A DNA stretch of 5,525 bases from Proteobacteria bacterium UBA1847. Lineage in GTDB: Bacteria > Pseudomonadota > Gammaproteobacteria > Steroidobacterales > Woeseiaceae. Location of the stretch: assembly GCA_002338605.1 (NCBI GenBank), contig DDIP01000378.1, forward strand, positions 1-5,525, given 5' to 3'. The translations under genes were made by a program, and so were the position numbers. Shown piece by piece: positions 1-5,378 of the stretch. Position 1 is the stretch's first letter; each line of letters opens with the position of its first letter. Under the pieces are notes generated by a model, which was given only the letters and a program-made list of their open reading frames with translations, did no database searches and had not been told where the DNA came from.

Positions 1-2
1 GA

Positions 3-150
3 TGTCCAGGTCTGTCCGCCTCTGTCCAGGTCTGTCCGGCGGGATGCTCACCCATGCGTGGCCCGCTCCTGTCCGCTGACCTGTCCGCTCTTGTCCGCGA
101 TTGTCCGCCCCCGTGTCCGCAATTGACCGCTTCTGTCCGCTCTTGTCCGC
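3..150. repeat. Helically phased TGTCC / TGTCCGC direct-repeat cluster
   Basis: TGTCC cores start at 3, 13, 23 and 33, then TGTCCGC at 70, 82, 92, 102 and 114, a variant TGACCGC at 124, and TGTCCGC at 134 and 144. Spacing is 10 bp, with two gaps of 12 bp and one of 37 bp, so nearly all copies sit on one face of the helix. Longer exact repeats lie inside the cluster: TGTCCAGGTCTGTCCG at 3-18 and 23-38, and CTGTCCGCTCTTGTCCGC at 81-98 and 133-150. The cluster stops about 24 bp before a tRNA-Gly 3' fragment. By position it would be in the last 170 bp of an integrated element, where tyrosine recombinases and excisionases have arm-type sites. That role is inference. The units are too short and too close for a CRISPR array. 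The cluster may continue left of the window. Confidence 0.85.
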
Positions 151-173
151 TCGGCCCGTCAGCCGCCACCCCG

Positions 174-220
174 GCTTCCCAAGCTGAATGTCGAGGGTTC
201 GAGCCCCTTCGCCCGCTCCA
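174..220 (+). other. 3' half of tRNA-Gly(CCC): probable attachment-site scar
   Basis: The sequence reads as the 3' part of a glycine tRNA. It has an anticodon loop TTCCCAA with CCC at 178-180, followed by GCTGA. The T stem GAGGG (193-197) pairs with CCCTT (205-209) around loop TTCGAGC (198-204). The 3' acceptor strand is CGCCCGC (210-216), with discriminator T217 and CCA 218-220. The acceptor strand and CCC anticodon agree with bacterial tRNA-Gly(CCC), as in E. coli glyU. The 5' acceptor GCGGGCG and the D arm are absent: the sequence to the left is repeat DNA, and the 5' anticodon strand (CCGGC) pairs poorly with GCTGA. It cannot make a tRNA. A 3' half alone is what remains at the far end of an element integrated into a tRNA 3' end, which places the element to the left and an intact tRNA-Gly beyond it, outside this window. 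Confidence 0.85.
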
Positions 221-398
221 CTAAGCCTTTGTGTTTGCGCGAGTTACGCGCGCGCGTCGATGACGAGCGGACAGGCGGCGCTACCGAGTGGCCAGATCCT
301 GGCGGTTACGTTCCGGCCACACGATCGAGGCTATCACTCGAACTGGCCCTCGAAATCGACTTGGCGGGGTCGGGAACGAGGGTGCGCTGCGGTAGAGC

Positions 399-416
399 GT
401 CAGCCTCCGGGCTGAC
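399..416. other. Perfect 7-bp hairpin with tRNA-like surroundings
   Basis: GTCAGCC (399-405) and GGCTGAC (410-416) form a perfect stem around loop TCCG. The preceding GGTAGAGC (391-398) looks like the 3' side of a tRNA D arm, and the hairpin could be drawn as a 5-bp anticodon stem with a 7-base loop. Position 33 would be C instead of T, however, and no T arm follows. No T tract follows on either strand, so an intrinsic terminator is not supported. A decayed tRNA, a structured transcript element or chance are all possible. Confidence 0.45.
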
Positions 417-493
417 CAATCCTACCGGGCAGGTAGCGGTGCGCGAGCCACCCCCATAGCATCGGCCGCACCCCCCTTGCCTCGGAGGATGAC

Positions 494-586
494 ATGCGCT
501 CGATGCTCGCCCGCGTTGCCCTCGAACTCTCCCCCGCCCTTTCCCCCGCTGCCTCCGCGCAGGCCACCCGATCCACAATGCCGTAA
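494..586 (+). pseudogene. Doubtful 30-codon ORF, signal-peptide-like start
   Basis: ATG at 494 follows GGAGG (484-488), a good ribosome binding site. The 30-residue product begins MRSMLARVALELSPALSP and continues AASAQATRSTMP before TAA at 584-586. An arginine near the start, a partly hydrophobic stretch and an ASAQ-like cleavage site recall a secretion signal, but a glutamate and prolines interrupt the hydrophobic core. It could be the 5' remnant of a secreted-protein gene whose remainder was lost, a small peptide gene, or chance. It is convergent with the methyltransferase gene and ends 8 bp from that gene's stop codon. I call it only tentatively. Confidence 0.2.
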
Positions 587-594
587 GCATCCAT

Positions 595-1497
595 TCACAC
601 ACCCCCGTCGATCACATCTGTGTCATAGTTGGTTATGACCAACTCTGACACCTTATGTTTCTTATTGTGACTTGTGACATATCGCGCAACGTCAAGGACA
701 ACACGATTGAATCCCGCGTAGAGACGCCTGATCCAGGGCAAGTCGGCATTGCAAACCATCACCCTACAATTGGCCTTATCGAGTTCTCGCACAACCGCCG
801 CCAAGCGGTTCTGATCCGGCCTTGAAAACCTATCTGCTGTATAGTGTGTAAAAAACGATGTACCGTTCAAAGGAGGATAAGGAGGGTCCAAGAACACGAA
901 ATCGCCCCGCGCCGCGCCGTCAAGGGCCTTCTCGTAGGATGCAGACAGAATTCGCGCGCATTTCAGAGCCCTCGCCGCAACTCCCAGATGGCGAATGCCG
1001 GGAAAGATTGGGTTGTCCCGCCACCCAAACGGCACATTGAATTCACCATCTTTGTTAACCCGATAAATGCCGTTGAAGCATGTGCGGTTGAGGTAGATAA
1101 ATCGAGCAGCCTGCGCGGCCGTATAGTATTTTGCCTGATTAAACTGCTCACGAACCCTGAAGTAATGCTCCTCTGAGTCGAGGCCCTTGTGGCGAGCAAC
1201 GTATCTAGCTATTAGGCCGCAGTTCGCCCTGATGCACCTATAGGTGTTCACCAAATCATCGTTAACGTCCGACAGCACAGCCCGCCGCGGCTGAAGATAG
1301 AAGAAGAGTGAGCCTGCTCCTAGGAACGGTTCGTGATAGACACCTTCGTCAACTCCACCTGGAAGCAACTTCGCAAGGTGGCTGGTCATCAGCTGCTTTC
1401 CGCCCACCCAGCGAAGTAGAGGTTTAATTGGAGCTTCCCCGCGAAAGTTGACCCTTGAACTGTACAGACCGTTGGGAGCCTTTGGAGACTCGATCAC
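595..1497 (-). CDS. Dam-type DNA adenine N6-methyltransferase (D12 class)
   Basis: This 300-residue protein has the D12/alpha-class layout in order. Motif X is RWVGGK (residues 29-34). The SAM-binding motif I is HEPFLGAGS (55-63, FxGxG form). RFIYLNRTCFNGIYRVN (132-148) and FNVPFG (153-158) are typical of Dam/DpnM. The catalytic motif IV is DPPY (204-207). It should transfer methyl from SAM to the N6 of adenine. GATC is the commonest target in this family, but specificity cannot be read here. The GTG start at 1497 is the only plausible start before motif X. It has AGGGA (1510-1506) 8 nt upstream and overlaps the stop of the preceding ORF as GTGA. Length fits the family (about 270-300) and no key residue is missing. 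As last gene of the operon it could mark self DNA or be a solitary methyltransferase. No restriction endonuclease is recognisable in the window. Confidence 0.93.
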   Translation of the reverse strand: MIESPKAPNGLYSSRVNFRGEAPIKPLLRWVGGKQLMTSHLAKLLPGGVDEGVYHEPFLGAGSLFFYLQPRRAVLSDVNDDLVNTYRCIRANCGLIARYVARHKGLDSEEHYFRVREQFNQAKYYTAAQAARFIYLNRTCFNGIYRVNKDGEFNVPFGWRDNPIFPGIRHLGVAARALKCARILSASYEKALDGAARGDFVFLDPPYPPLNGTSFFTHYTADRFSRPDQNRLAAVVRELDKANCRVMVCNADLPWIRRLYAGFNRVVLDVARYVTSHNKKHKVSELVITNYDTDVIDGGV

Positions 1498-1853
1498 GAC
1501 TCACTTCCCTGTTCTCTAGTCGATGAATGCTGGCGTCCAGATCGCGCCGTCACTGCTGCTGCCCCCCGCCTTGAGAGCCGTCGTAGAGCCCACGCGAAAA
1601 GCCGCGCAGCTCTGGTCCGCGTCCTCGCACCGTGAAGCGCACTGGGAAGGGGCGAGCGCTGGTCCCCCTGAGCCCTGTCGCTACGTGCCGCAATCGCGGC
1701 CGAAAAACAGATTCCTAGCGATGAGTGGGCTGCAGACTCCAGTGCTTGGCGCGTTTCGGAAGCCACGAGCGCGACAGTAACGGTTCGAACGGTACCCCGT
1801 CCAGCGGAAAAGGCGTGCAGTCTAGACAACTGCACCTTCTGCGCCTGACTCAC
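1494..1853 (-). CDS. Hypothetical 119-residue ORF coupled at both ends
   Basis: The ORF fills the gap between the fusion gene and the methyltransferase gene. Its GTG start overlaps the upstream TGA (GTGA, 1850-1853), and its own TGA overlaps the methyltransferase GTG (GTGA, 1494-1497). That geometry favours a translated, coupled gene. Against it, the product is rich in Arg, Ala and Ser, with no recognisable domain, membrane segment or motif. No clear Shine-Dalgarno lies before the start, codon choice shows no strong third-position bias, and the stretch looks richer in GC than its neighbours. Other minus frames also stay open for long parts of it, so a frameshifted older gene or a structured non-coding spacer are alternatives. 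I do not recognise the protein. Confidence 0.4.
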   Translation of the reverse strand: MSQAQKVQLSRLHAFSAGRGTVRTVTVALVASETRQALESAAHSSLGICFSAAIAARSDRAQGDQRSPLPSALHGARTRTRAARLFAWALRRLSRRGAAAVTARSGRQHSSTREQGSES

Positions 1854-3454
1854 GACAATGCGTCCATAAGCCTGATATAAGCACGCCCTGCATTGCGAAT
1901 CTCGTACCGTAACCGCTCGCCAGTCGCCTCCAGTCTGCGTGCCAACTCGGGGACTCGCTTCAGGACTTTGTTCGCATTATTGTGAAGAATCTCGCTCCCA
2001 CTTGCCGCCGTAGCCAACTGAATCTCATCGCAAGACAGCGGCCGACTGGCCGCCTGCAATGCACGCAGGCACCGATACAGCTGATTGTGCTCTCGACGAT
2101 GACGGGGAGCAACGCCGTAATAAATCCCACTCGGTCGGCCAGAGCTCTGACGCGTGAGTATCGCGTCAATCTGATCACAGTACTCCTGAAGCGCGCCTTC
2201 GTTGTTGATTCGGACATCCGCAAACTCTTCGGCAACCCTCAACAGCCCAAACGCCCATTGCTGCTTATCGTTCTCACCAAATTGCCTCCGGCCACCTGGC
2301 TCCGCTTCTCGCCTACGCATTACGTGACGTTCGAAGCGAGTTCTTTCAGTCGCGTCCACCAGTATTACGGTTGAATCCGGCCACTCCGCTTTTACTACTT
2401 CTAGCTCCTCGAAGGTACGAAACCCAGTAATGACAATATCGAGATCTGAATCATCGATCATTTCACGCACTATCCTGCGAGCTATCGCATCGTAGCCCTT
2501 GGACTCCAGCACAGACCGAGCAAGCTCGAATGAAGAGCCTTGTCGCAGATCGTAACCATCCATGAAGCTGCGCATGACGCTGCTCGCTTCTATCCACTTG
2601 GCTCCGTGTACCTGCCGTGCTCGTTCACCAAAGGTTGATTTGCCTGCGCACGTTCTCCCAACCACGACAAGAACCCTCTGACCAGTTTTGAACTGTGGCG
2701 AATCAAAAAGACTCTCCTGCTTGGCGACGCGACCGCGATCGTCTCGACGGGAGTAACTTTGCGGGGGCAGGTTGAGTGCAGCGCAATACTCTTCAAGGCG
2801 GTCAATCAGCGCTAGCAAAGAACGGACTCTAAAGTCCCACTGACATGATTCTTCGAAGTCCATTTCACCCAGCCGCTTTAGAGCGCCATTTGGCGTAAAC
2901 CATCCGTTGAACGTAGACGGCGTGAGCCATGGATAGTGAATTGACTCAACAAACGCTGGAGGTAACATGGCGACGGCGCCAGCAGTCTCTCCGTGGAAGA
3001 ACACAGGAGCATTCAGGCCCGGCACGTGGAGCGCAATATCCGACTTGACTACGCATGACCTGTTGTGCCCTAACGCGCGCAGCTGCTCGTCCAGCTGCGC
3101 AAATGACGTTCGTCCGAACCACTCCTTCACCGCCAACCCCGGGAAGTCCTCAGTAGACGAAAGTGCTTCGATGCGAAGCGATGTGTCTTCTACAAACAGA
3201 AGGCTGCTTTTTCCGACGCTCGCCAAGATTTCCGAGAGCGCGGCTGTCAGCAACCGTTCCCTTCCCAGGGAATAGTCCTCCGCATATGGTTCGCTCCTTC
3301 CACGAAAATGGCGAAGCACAAGACCTGACTCAGCAAACACGATCCGTGCCTGCAGGAATTTGTGATCGTTCGAGGTATAGAAGTAGACTTCTGGTCTTCG
3401 GACTTCCGTGAGAAACACTTCCCGAACAGACGGACGATTCGAACGCGGACTCAT
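1850..3454 (-). CDS. HAM1/ITPase-like pyrophosphatase - P-loop nucleotide kinase - winged-helix-like fusion
   Basis: The 534-residue protein has three parts. Residues 20-225 resemble HAM1/RdgB/ITPase enzymes, which cleave non-canonical NTPs to NMP and pyrophosphate. Visible are the TxNxxK motif (TSNDHK, 27-32), an FVEDTSL acid motif (87-93, D90 the likely catalytic base), FPGLA (104-108) and LGEMDFEE (195-202). The usual SHR base-contacting motif reads DFR (207-209), hinting at altered substrate choice. Residues 257-433 are a P-loop kinase: Walker A GRTCAGKS (266-273), a DIVITGFR strand (339-346), then an Arg-rich lid region (372-390) and DVRINNEG (413-420). The pattern recalls dephospho-CoA/adenylate kinase-like UPF0200 and AAA_18 proteins. 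Residues 446-534 look helical with a possible winged helix. A helical linker (210-255) joins the first two parts. The ATG overlaps the preceding stop as ATGA, with no clear Shine-Dalgarno, so translation is probably coupled. Likely a cytosolic nucleotide-processing enzyme; substrate unknown. Confidence 0.85.
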   Translation of the reverse strand: MSPRSNRPSVREVFLTEVRRPEVYFYTSNDHKFLQARIVFAESGLVLRHFRGRSEPYAEDYSLGRERLLTAALSEILASVGKSSLLFVEDTSLRIEALSSTEDFPGLAVKEWFGRTSFAQLDEQLRALGHNRSCVVKSDIALHVPGLNAPVFFHGETAGAVAMLPPAFVESIHYPWLTPSTFNGWFTPNGALKRLGEMDFEESCQWDFRVRSLLALIDRLEEYCAALNLPPQSYSRRDDRGRVAKQESLFDSPQFKTGQRVLVVVGRTCAGKSTFGERARQVHGAKWIEASSVMRSFMDGYDLRQGSSFELARSVLESKGYDAIARRIVREMIDDSDLDIVITGFRTFEELEVVKAEWPDSTVILVDATERTRFERHVMRRREAEPGGRRQFGENDKQQWAFGLLRVAEEFADVRINNEGALQEYCDQIDAILTRQSSGRPSGIYYGVAPRHRREHNQLYRCLRALQAASRPLSCDEIQLATAASGSEILHNNANKVLKRVPELARRLEATGERLRYEIRNAGRAYIRLMDALS

Positions 3455-4434
3455 GAAGTTGCTCGTGCAAATCCGGAGTTACGGCCCGAGAAAGTACCCA
3501 AAGACTCACCTCCATGATGTTGACAAAGCACCTCGAGCTCCTTTCGGAGTTCTGAGTCTGTTCGGACAGTGACCACATACACCAGCGGGCCCAAGCTGCT
3601 CATGCCAATGGCGGCACTGGGAATTCGGCTTGCAACTGAGAGAAACTCTCTCACGTTAGGGCTCTGCGCTTCGATTTCCCTCAATTTGAACCCAGTTGCC
3701 TGAATCGACGCAATTCCGTCGCGGAGGGCAGCGAAATCGACTAACGCAAAAGCCGGTACCAGTTGGTGATACACAGTTGCTAACGTTGCCAACACCTCCG
3801 CCTTGCCGATTGGAGTGTTTGCATGGAAGAATTCTGCCTCGCGCTCTCCATTCAGGATTGTGCCTGGGAGTAGCAGGATCTGAACAACCCATGCGCCGGG
3901 GAAGCTGAGCCTCGACACCAGGGGTGGGATTGATTGTGCCGTTCGAAGTGACGATGGAGCCAAAGGCCCATTTGGTTGCGGGTGGCCGCCATCCACAATG
4001 ACTCCACCCCTAAAGAACGCGTGTACTCCAATGCCGGACGCCCCGCCCCGCTTGCATAATCTCTGCAGTTCCACTGGCGTGCACTTCACGGACATGTGTC
4101 GAGAAACGGCCGTGAGAATAGCCAGTTTCAATGCTGTCTTGGTACCCAATCCGATGTGTTGAGGGGGCATTCCACTTAGCTTTACTCCCACGGTAGGAAG
4201 GCCCCACGCGGTTCGGGCTGAAGCGATGATCGCCTCACACTCATCTTGTGCGACCTTGTCCAGCGGCACCAGCGCCTCAAACGTGGGGGAGTTGGTAGTC
4301 GAGACGGACACTTCTATTGGCAATCCGTTAATTGAGAATCCGATTCCTCCGTATGCCCTAGCAGTTGCCCTGCCAAGGTCAATGAGTGACATGTGAATTC
4401 TAGGGTAGGCTCGAACGGTTGTGAAATCGCTCAC
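3451..4434 (-). CDS. Beta-RFAP synthase-like protein (GHMP fold)
   Basis: The 327-residue protein matches beta-ribofuranosylaminobenzene 5'-phosphate synthases in length and motif order. RIHMSLIDLG (12-21) and YGGIGFSI (28-35) lie at the N-terminus. A GHMP-like loop PPQHIGLGTKTALKL (90-104) follows, then GGASGIGVHAF (130-140), GGVIVDGGH (143-151) and a C-terminal GMSSLGPLVYVV (277-288). The characterised enzymes join an aromatic acid such as p-aminobenzoate to PRPP, releasing CO2 and pyrophosphate and giving a C-ribosyl-arene 5'-phosphate, the first committed step of methanopterin synthesis. No other methanopterin gene is visible, so a different acceptor is likely here (inference). I chose GTG at 4434: AGGCGG (4446-4441) lies 6 nt upstream and the previous stop is 10 nt away. 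A TTG at 4491 would add 19 unconserved residues and overlap the upstream gene. The 3' end overlaps the fusion gene as ATGA. Confidence 0.87.
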   Translation of the reverse strand: MSDFTTVRAYPRIHMSLIDLGRATARAYGGIGFSINGLPIEVSVSTTNSPTFEALVPLDKVAQDECEAIIASARTAWGLPTVGVKLSGMPPQHIGLGTKTALKLAILTAVSRHMSVKCTPVELQRLCKRGGASGIGVHAFFRGGVIVDGGHPQPNGPLAPSSLRTAQSIPPLVSRLSFPGAWVVQILLLPGTILNGEREAEFFHANTPIGKAEVLATLATVYHQLVPAFALVDFAALRDGIASIQATGFKLREIEAQSPNVREFLSVASRIPSAAIGMSSLGPLVYVVTVRTDSELRKELEVLCQHHGGESLGTFSGRNSGFARATS

Positions 4435-4444
4435 GTGTGTCCGC

Positions 4445-5194
4445 CTATTCAGGTTCGCGCGACAACTCACCGTCGCGCCAGATTGTGTCAAAGTGCTTTA
4501 GATAGCGATCGAATAGCGCCCCATCTCGCTTGATGAGAAACGTTGGTGTGTTTCTGCTTTGTTCGCGAATTAGGTATGGCCCCCAGAACATTGCATTATC
4601 GATTCTAAAAATGTTGATAGAAGGAAGACACCTGAATAGTCGAACCTGAAACGCGCCTGCGGAATTGCGCCGAATCTGCTGGGTGGCGGCAAGAAACGCA
4701 AGCACGGAGGTCCTGATGCTGTCTTGCGCGTCTTGTTCTTCGATTGAACGCTGAGCTGCGTAGGATGCTTGTGCTGATGGCGAATCGGGATCAATTATCA
4801 GGATCCGTACTTTGGCTCTTGACGCCCATGTCAGGAACTCGTCGCCATAATCCTCCCTCAGGTGTTTCAGTCCAAACCCCATGATATCGATGTTCTGCTC
4901 GGCACGCTGAAGTCGACTGTCATACTCCTTCTTGATAGCAACCGATCGATATTCGAAAGCGTCCTCAAATCCAAACGCTCTAAGATGCTCTTGCCTGGAG
5001 AGGTCGTCGTAGTGAAACTGAACGTACAAATATAGGACGATACCTGCAATGGCTGTGGCCACTACCGATGTGCCAATGGCGATCGCAATAGGGCTCCGCG
5101 TGGCGATGACTATCACGCCTATAGCGAACATTAAGGCATGAGCTAGCCAGTAATTGTAGATTCGCATCTTTTTGAGCCTTTCGACCAGGTTCAT
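4445..5194 (-). CDS. Two-TM protein with PLD-like (DUF5919-like) cytoplasmic domain
   Basis: The 249-residue protein starts with two hydrophobic segments, about residues 15-31 and 35-58, parted by a very short ATRSP turn. A soluble, probably cytoplasmic part of about 190 residues follows. Its pattern resembles the PLD-like C-terminal domains annotated as DUF5919: NIDIMGFGLKHL (101-112), AKVRILIIDPDSPS (127-140), a helix with IEEQD (151-155), FQVRLFRCLPSINIFRIDN (182-200), then WGPYL (204-208), SRNTPTFLIKR (213-223) and LFDRYLKHFDTIW (227-239). I see no HxK(x4)D catalytic motif, so ligand sensing or scaffolding is more likely than phospholipase activity. AGGAGG (5205-5200) lies 5 nt before the ATG, the strongest ribosome binding site of the operon. 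As first large gene of a nucleotide-enzyme operon it could be a sensor or membrane effector (inference). The family call is by pattern and moderately secure. Confidence 0.8.
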   Translation of the reverse strand: MNLVERLKKMRIYNYWLAHALMFAIGVIVIATRSPIAIAIGTSVVATAIAGIVLYLYVQFHYDDLSRQEHLRAFGFEDAFEYRSVAIKKEYDSRLQRAEQNIDIMGFGLKHLREDYGDEFLTWASRAKVRILIIDPDSPSAQASYAAQRSIEEQDAQDSIRTSVLAFLAATQQIRRNSAGAFQVRLFRCLPSINIFRIDNAMFWGPYLIREQSRNTPTFLIKRDGALFDRYLKHFDTIWRDGELSREPE

Positions 5195-5198
5195 AGCT

Positions 5199-5205
5199 CC
5201 CTCCT
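5199..5205 (-). promoter_or_regulatory. Strong Shine-Dalgarno overlapping the leader ORF stop
   Basis: On the minus strand AGGAGGG precedes the ATG of the two-TM gene by 4 nt. Its first bases are shared with the TAG stop (5206-5204) of the short upstream ORF (TAGGAGGG). Ribosomes finishing the leader ORF would cover this site, which suits translational coupling or mutual interference. It also fixes the start codon of the membrane protein. Confidence 0.8.
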
Positions 5206-5302
5206 AGCACTTAATCGCAGGACTGTGGGCGGGCGGCATCGGCGCGAGCCCTGGGATCTCCGTCGCATGATTTGATGCAAGCTCCATAGGCTGCTCAGTC
5301 AT
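5204..5302 (-). CDS. Putative 32-residue leader ORF at the operon head
   Basis: ATG at 5302 follows GGAGGGGG (5311-5304), so initiation should be efficient. The peptide begins MTEQPMELASNH and ends PPAHSPAIKC, closing with a TAG that merges into the Shine-Dalgarno of the two-TM gene. It is Pro- and Ala-containing, with no membrane segment and no run of one amino acid of the kind used for attenuation. It might be a short structural or immunity-type peptide, a leader controlling the downstream start, or a fortuitous ORF. I do not recognise it. The good ribosome binding site and exact abutment to the next gene are the support. Confidence 0.4.
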   Translation of the reverse strand: MTEQPMELASNHATEIPGLAPMPPAHSPAIKC

Positions 5303-5378
5303 GCCCCCTCCACCGATGCTTTTTGCTCACGGGTCATAGCCGATTGTCTCTCACTTTGACTTTGGGTCCAATGCGGGC
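5303..5378. promoter_or_regulatory. Divergent intergenic region, presumed promoter zone for both directions
   Basis: These 76 bases separate the leftward operon from the rightward partial gene, so the promoters of both should lie in or near them. On the minus strand TATGAC (5336-5331) could serve as a -10 element, but at 17 bp spacing the -35 position reads AGTCAA, a poor match. On the plus strand TTGACT (5356-5361) looks like a -35 element, without a convincing -10 at the right distance. I see no clear operator palindrome and no GATC site here. Confidence 0.35.

Larger units (their letters stand above)
221..594. other. Gene-poor stretch between tRNA scar and operon end
   Basis: I see no gene I would defend in these 374 bases. 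Overlapping ORFs on both strands are rich in R, A, P and G, show no recognisable motif, and are what high-GC spacer gives by chance. The stretch holds a strong hairpin at 399-416, a small CTACC/GGTAG inverted repeat at 422-436, and a plus-strand start with a good ribosome binding site at 494. It lies downstream of the operon, so the operon transcript should end here, but neither strand shows a GC stem followed by a T run. It could be old chromosomal spacer downstream of tRNA-Gly with remnants of displaced genes. Confidence 0.6.

Noticed and set aside
3..150. CRISPR array
   Set aside because: Repeat units are 5-8 bp with 2-7 bp between them; there are no repeats of 23 bp or more and no spacer-sized unique segments.
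188..459. Two overlapping plus-strand ORFs of 75-76 codons after the tRNA fragment
   Set aside because: One starts inside the tRNA remnant. Both have random-looking composition and no ribosome binding site or motif.
400..594. 64-codon minus-strand ORF starting directly after the methyltransferase stop (TGAATG)
   Set aside because: The abutting ATG is suggestive, but the product lacks any motif, its composition is that of high-GC spacer, no separate ribosome binding site is clear, and it overlaps another ORF (306-602) of equal quality. Kept out for lack of support.
306..602. 98-codon minus-strand ORF overlapping the methyltransferase end
   Set aside because: GTG start, Arg/Gly-rich random-looking product, no motif, and in conflict with the adjacent frame.
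844..1176. 110-codon plus-strand ORF
   Set aside because: It is antisense to the methyltransferase, whose motifs fix the coding strand and frame.
1523..1780. 85-codon plus-strand ORF opposite the 119-codon ORF
   Set aside because: It lies antisense within the operon, with no motif and no ribosome binding site. More likely a shadow of the region's base composition.
1498..1849. Retron-type msr/msd RNA or integron attC in the operon gap
   Set aside because: No reverse transcriptase or integron integrase is present in the window, no paired GTTRRRY/RYYYAAC core was found, and no long inverted-repeat RNA design is visible.
3451..4491. Longer version of the beta-RFAP synthase-like protein from TTG at 4491
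   Set aside because: It would overlap the upstream gene by 47 nt with a rare start and unconserved residues. GTG at 4434 has AGGCGG 6 nt upstream and begins just before the conserved N-terminal motif.
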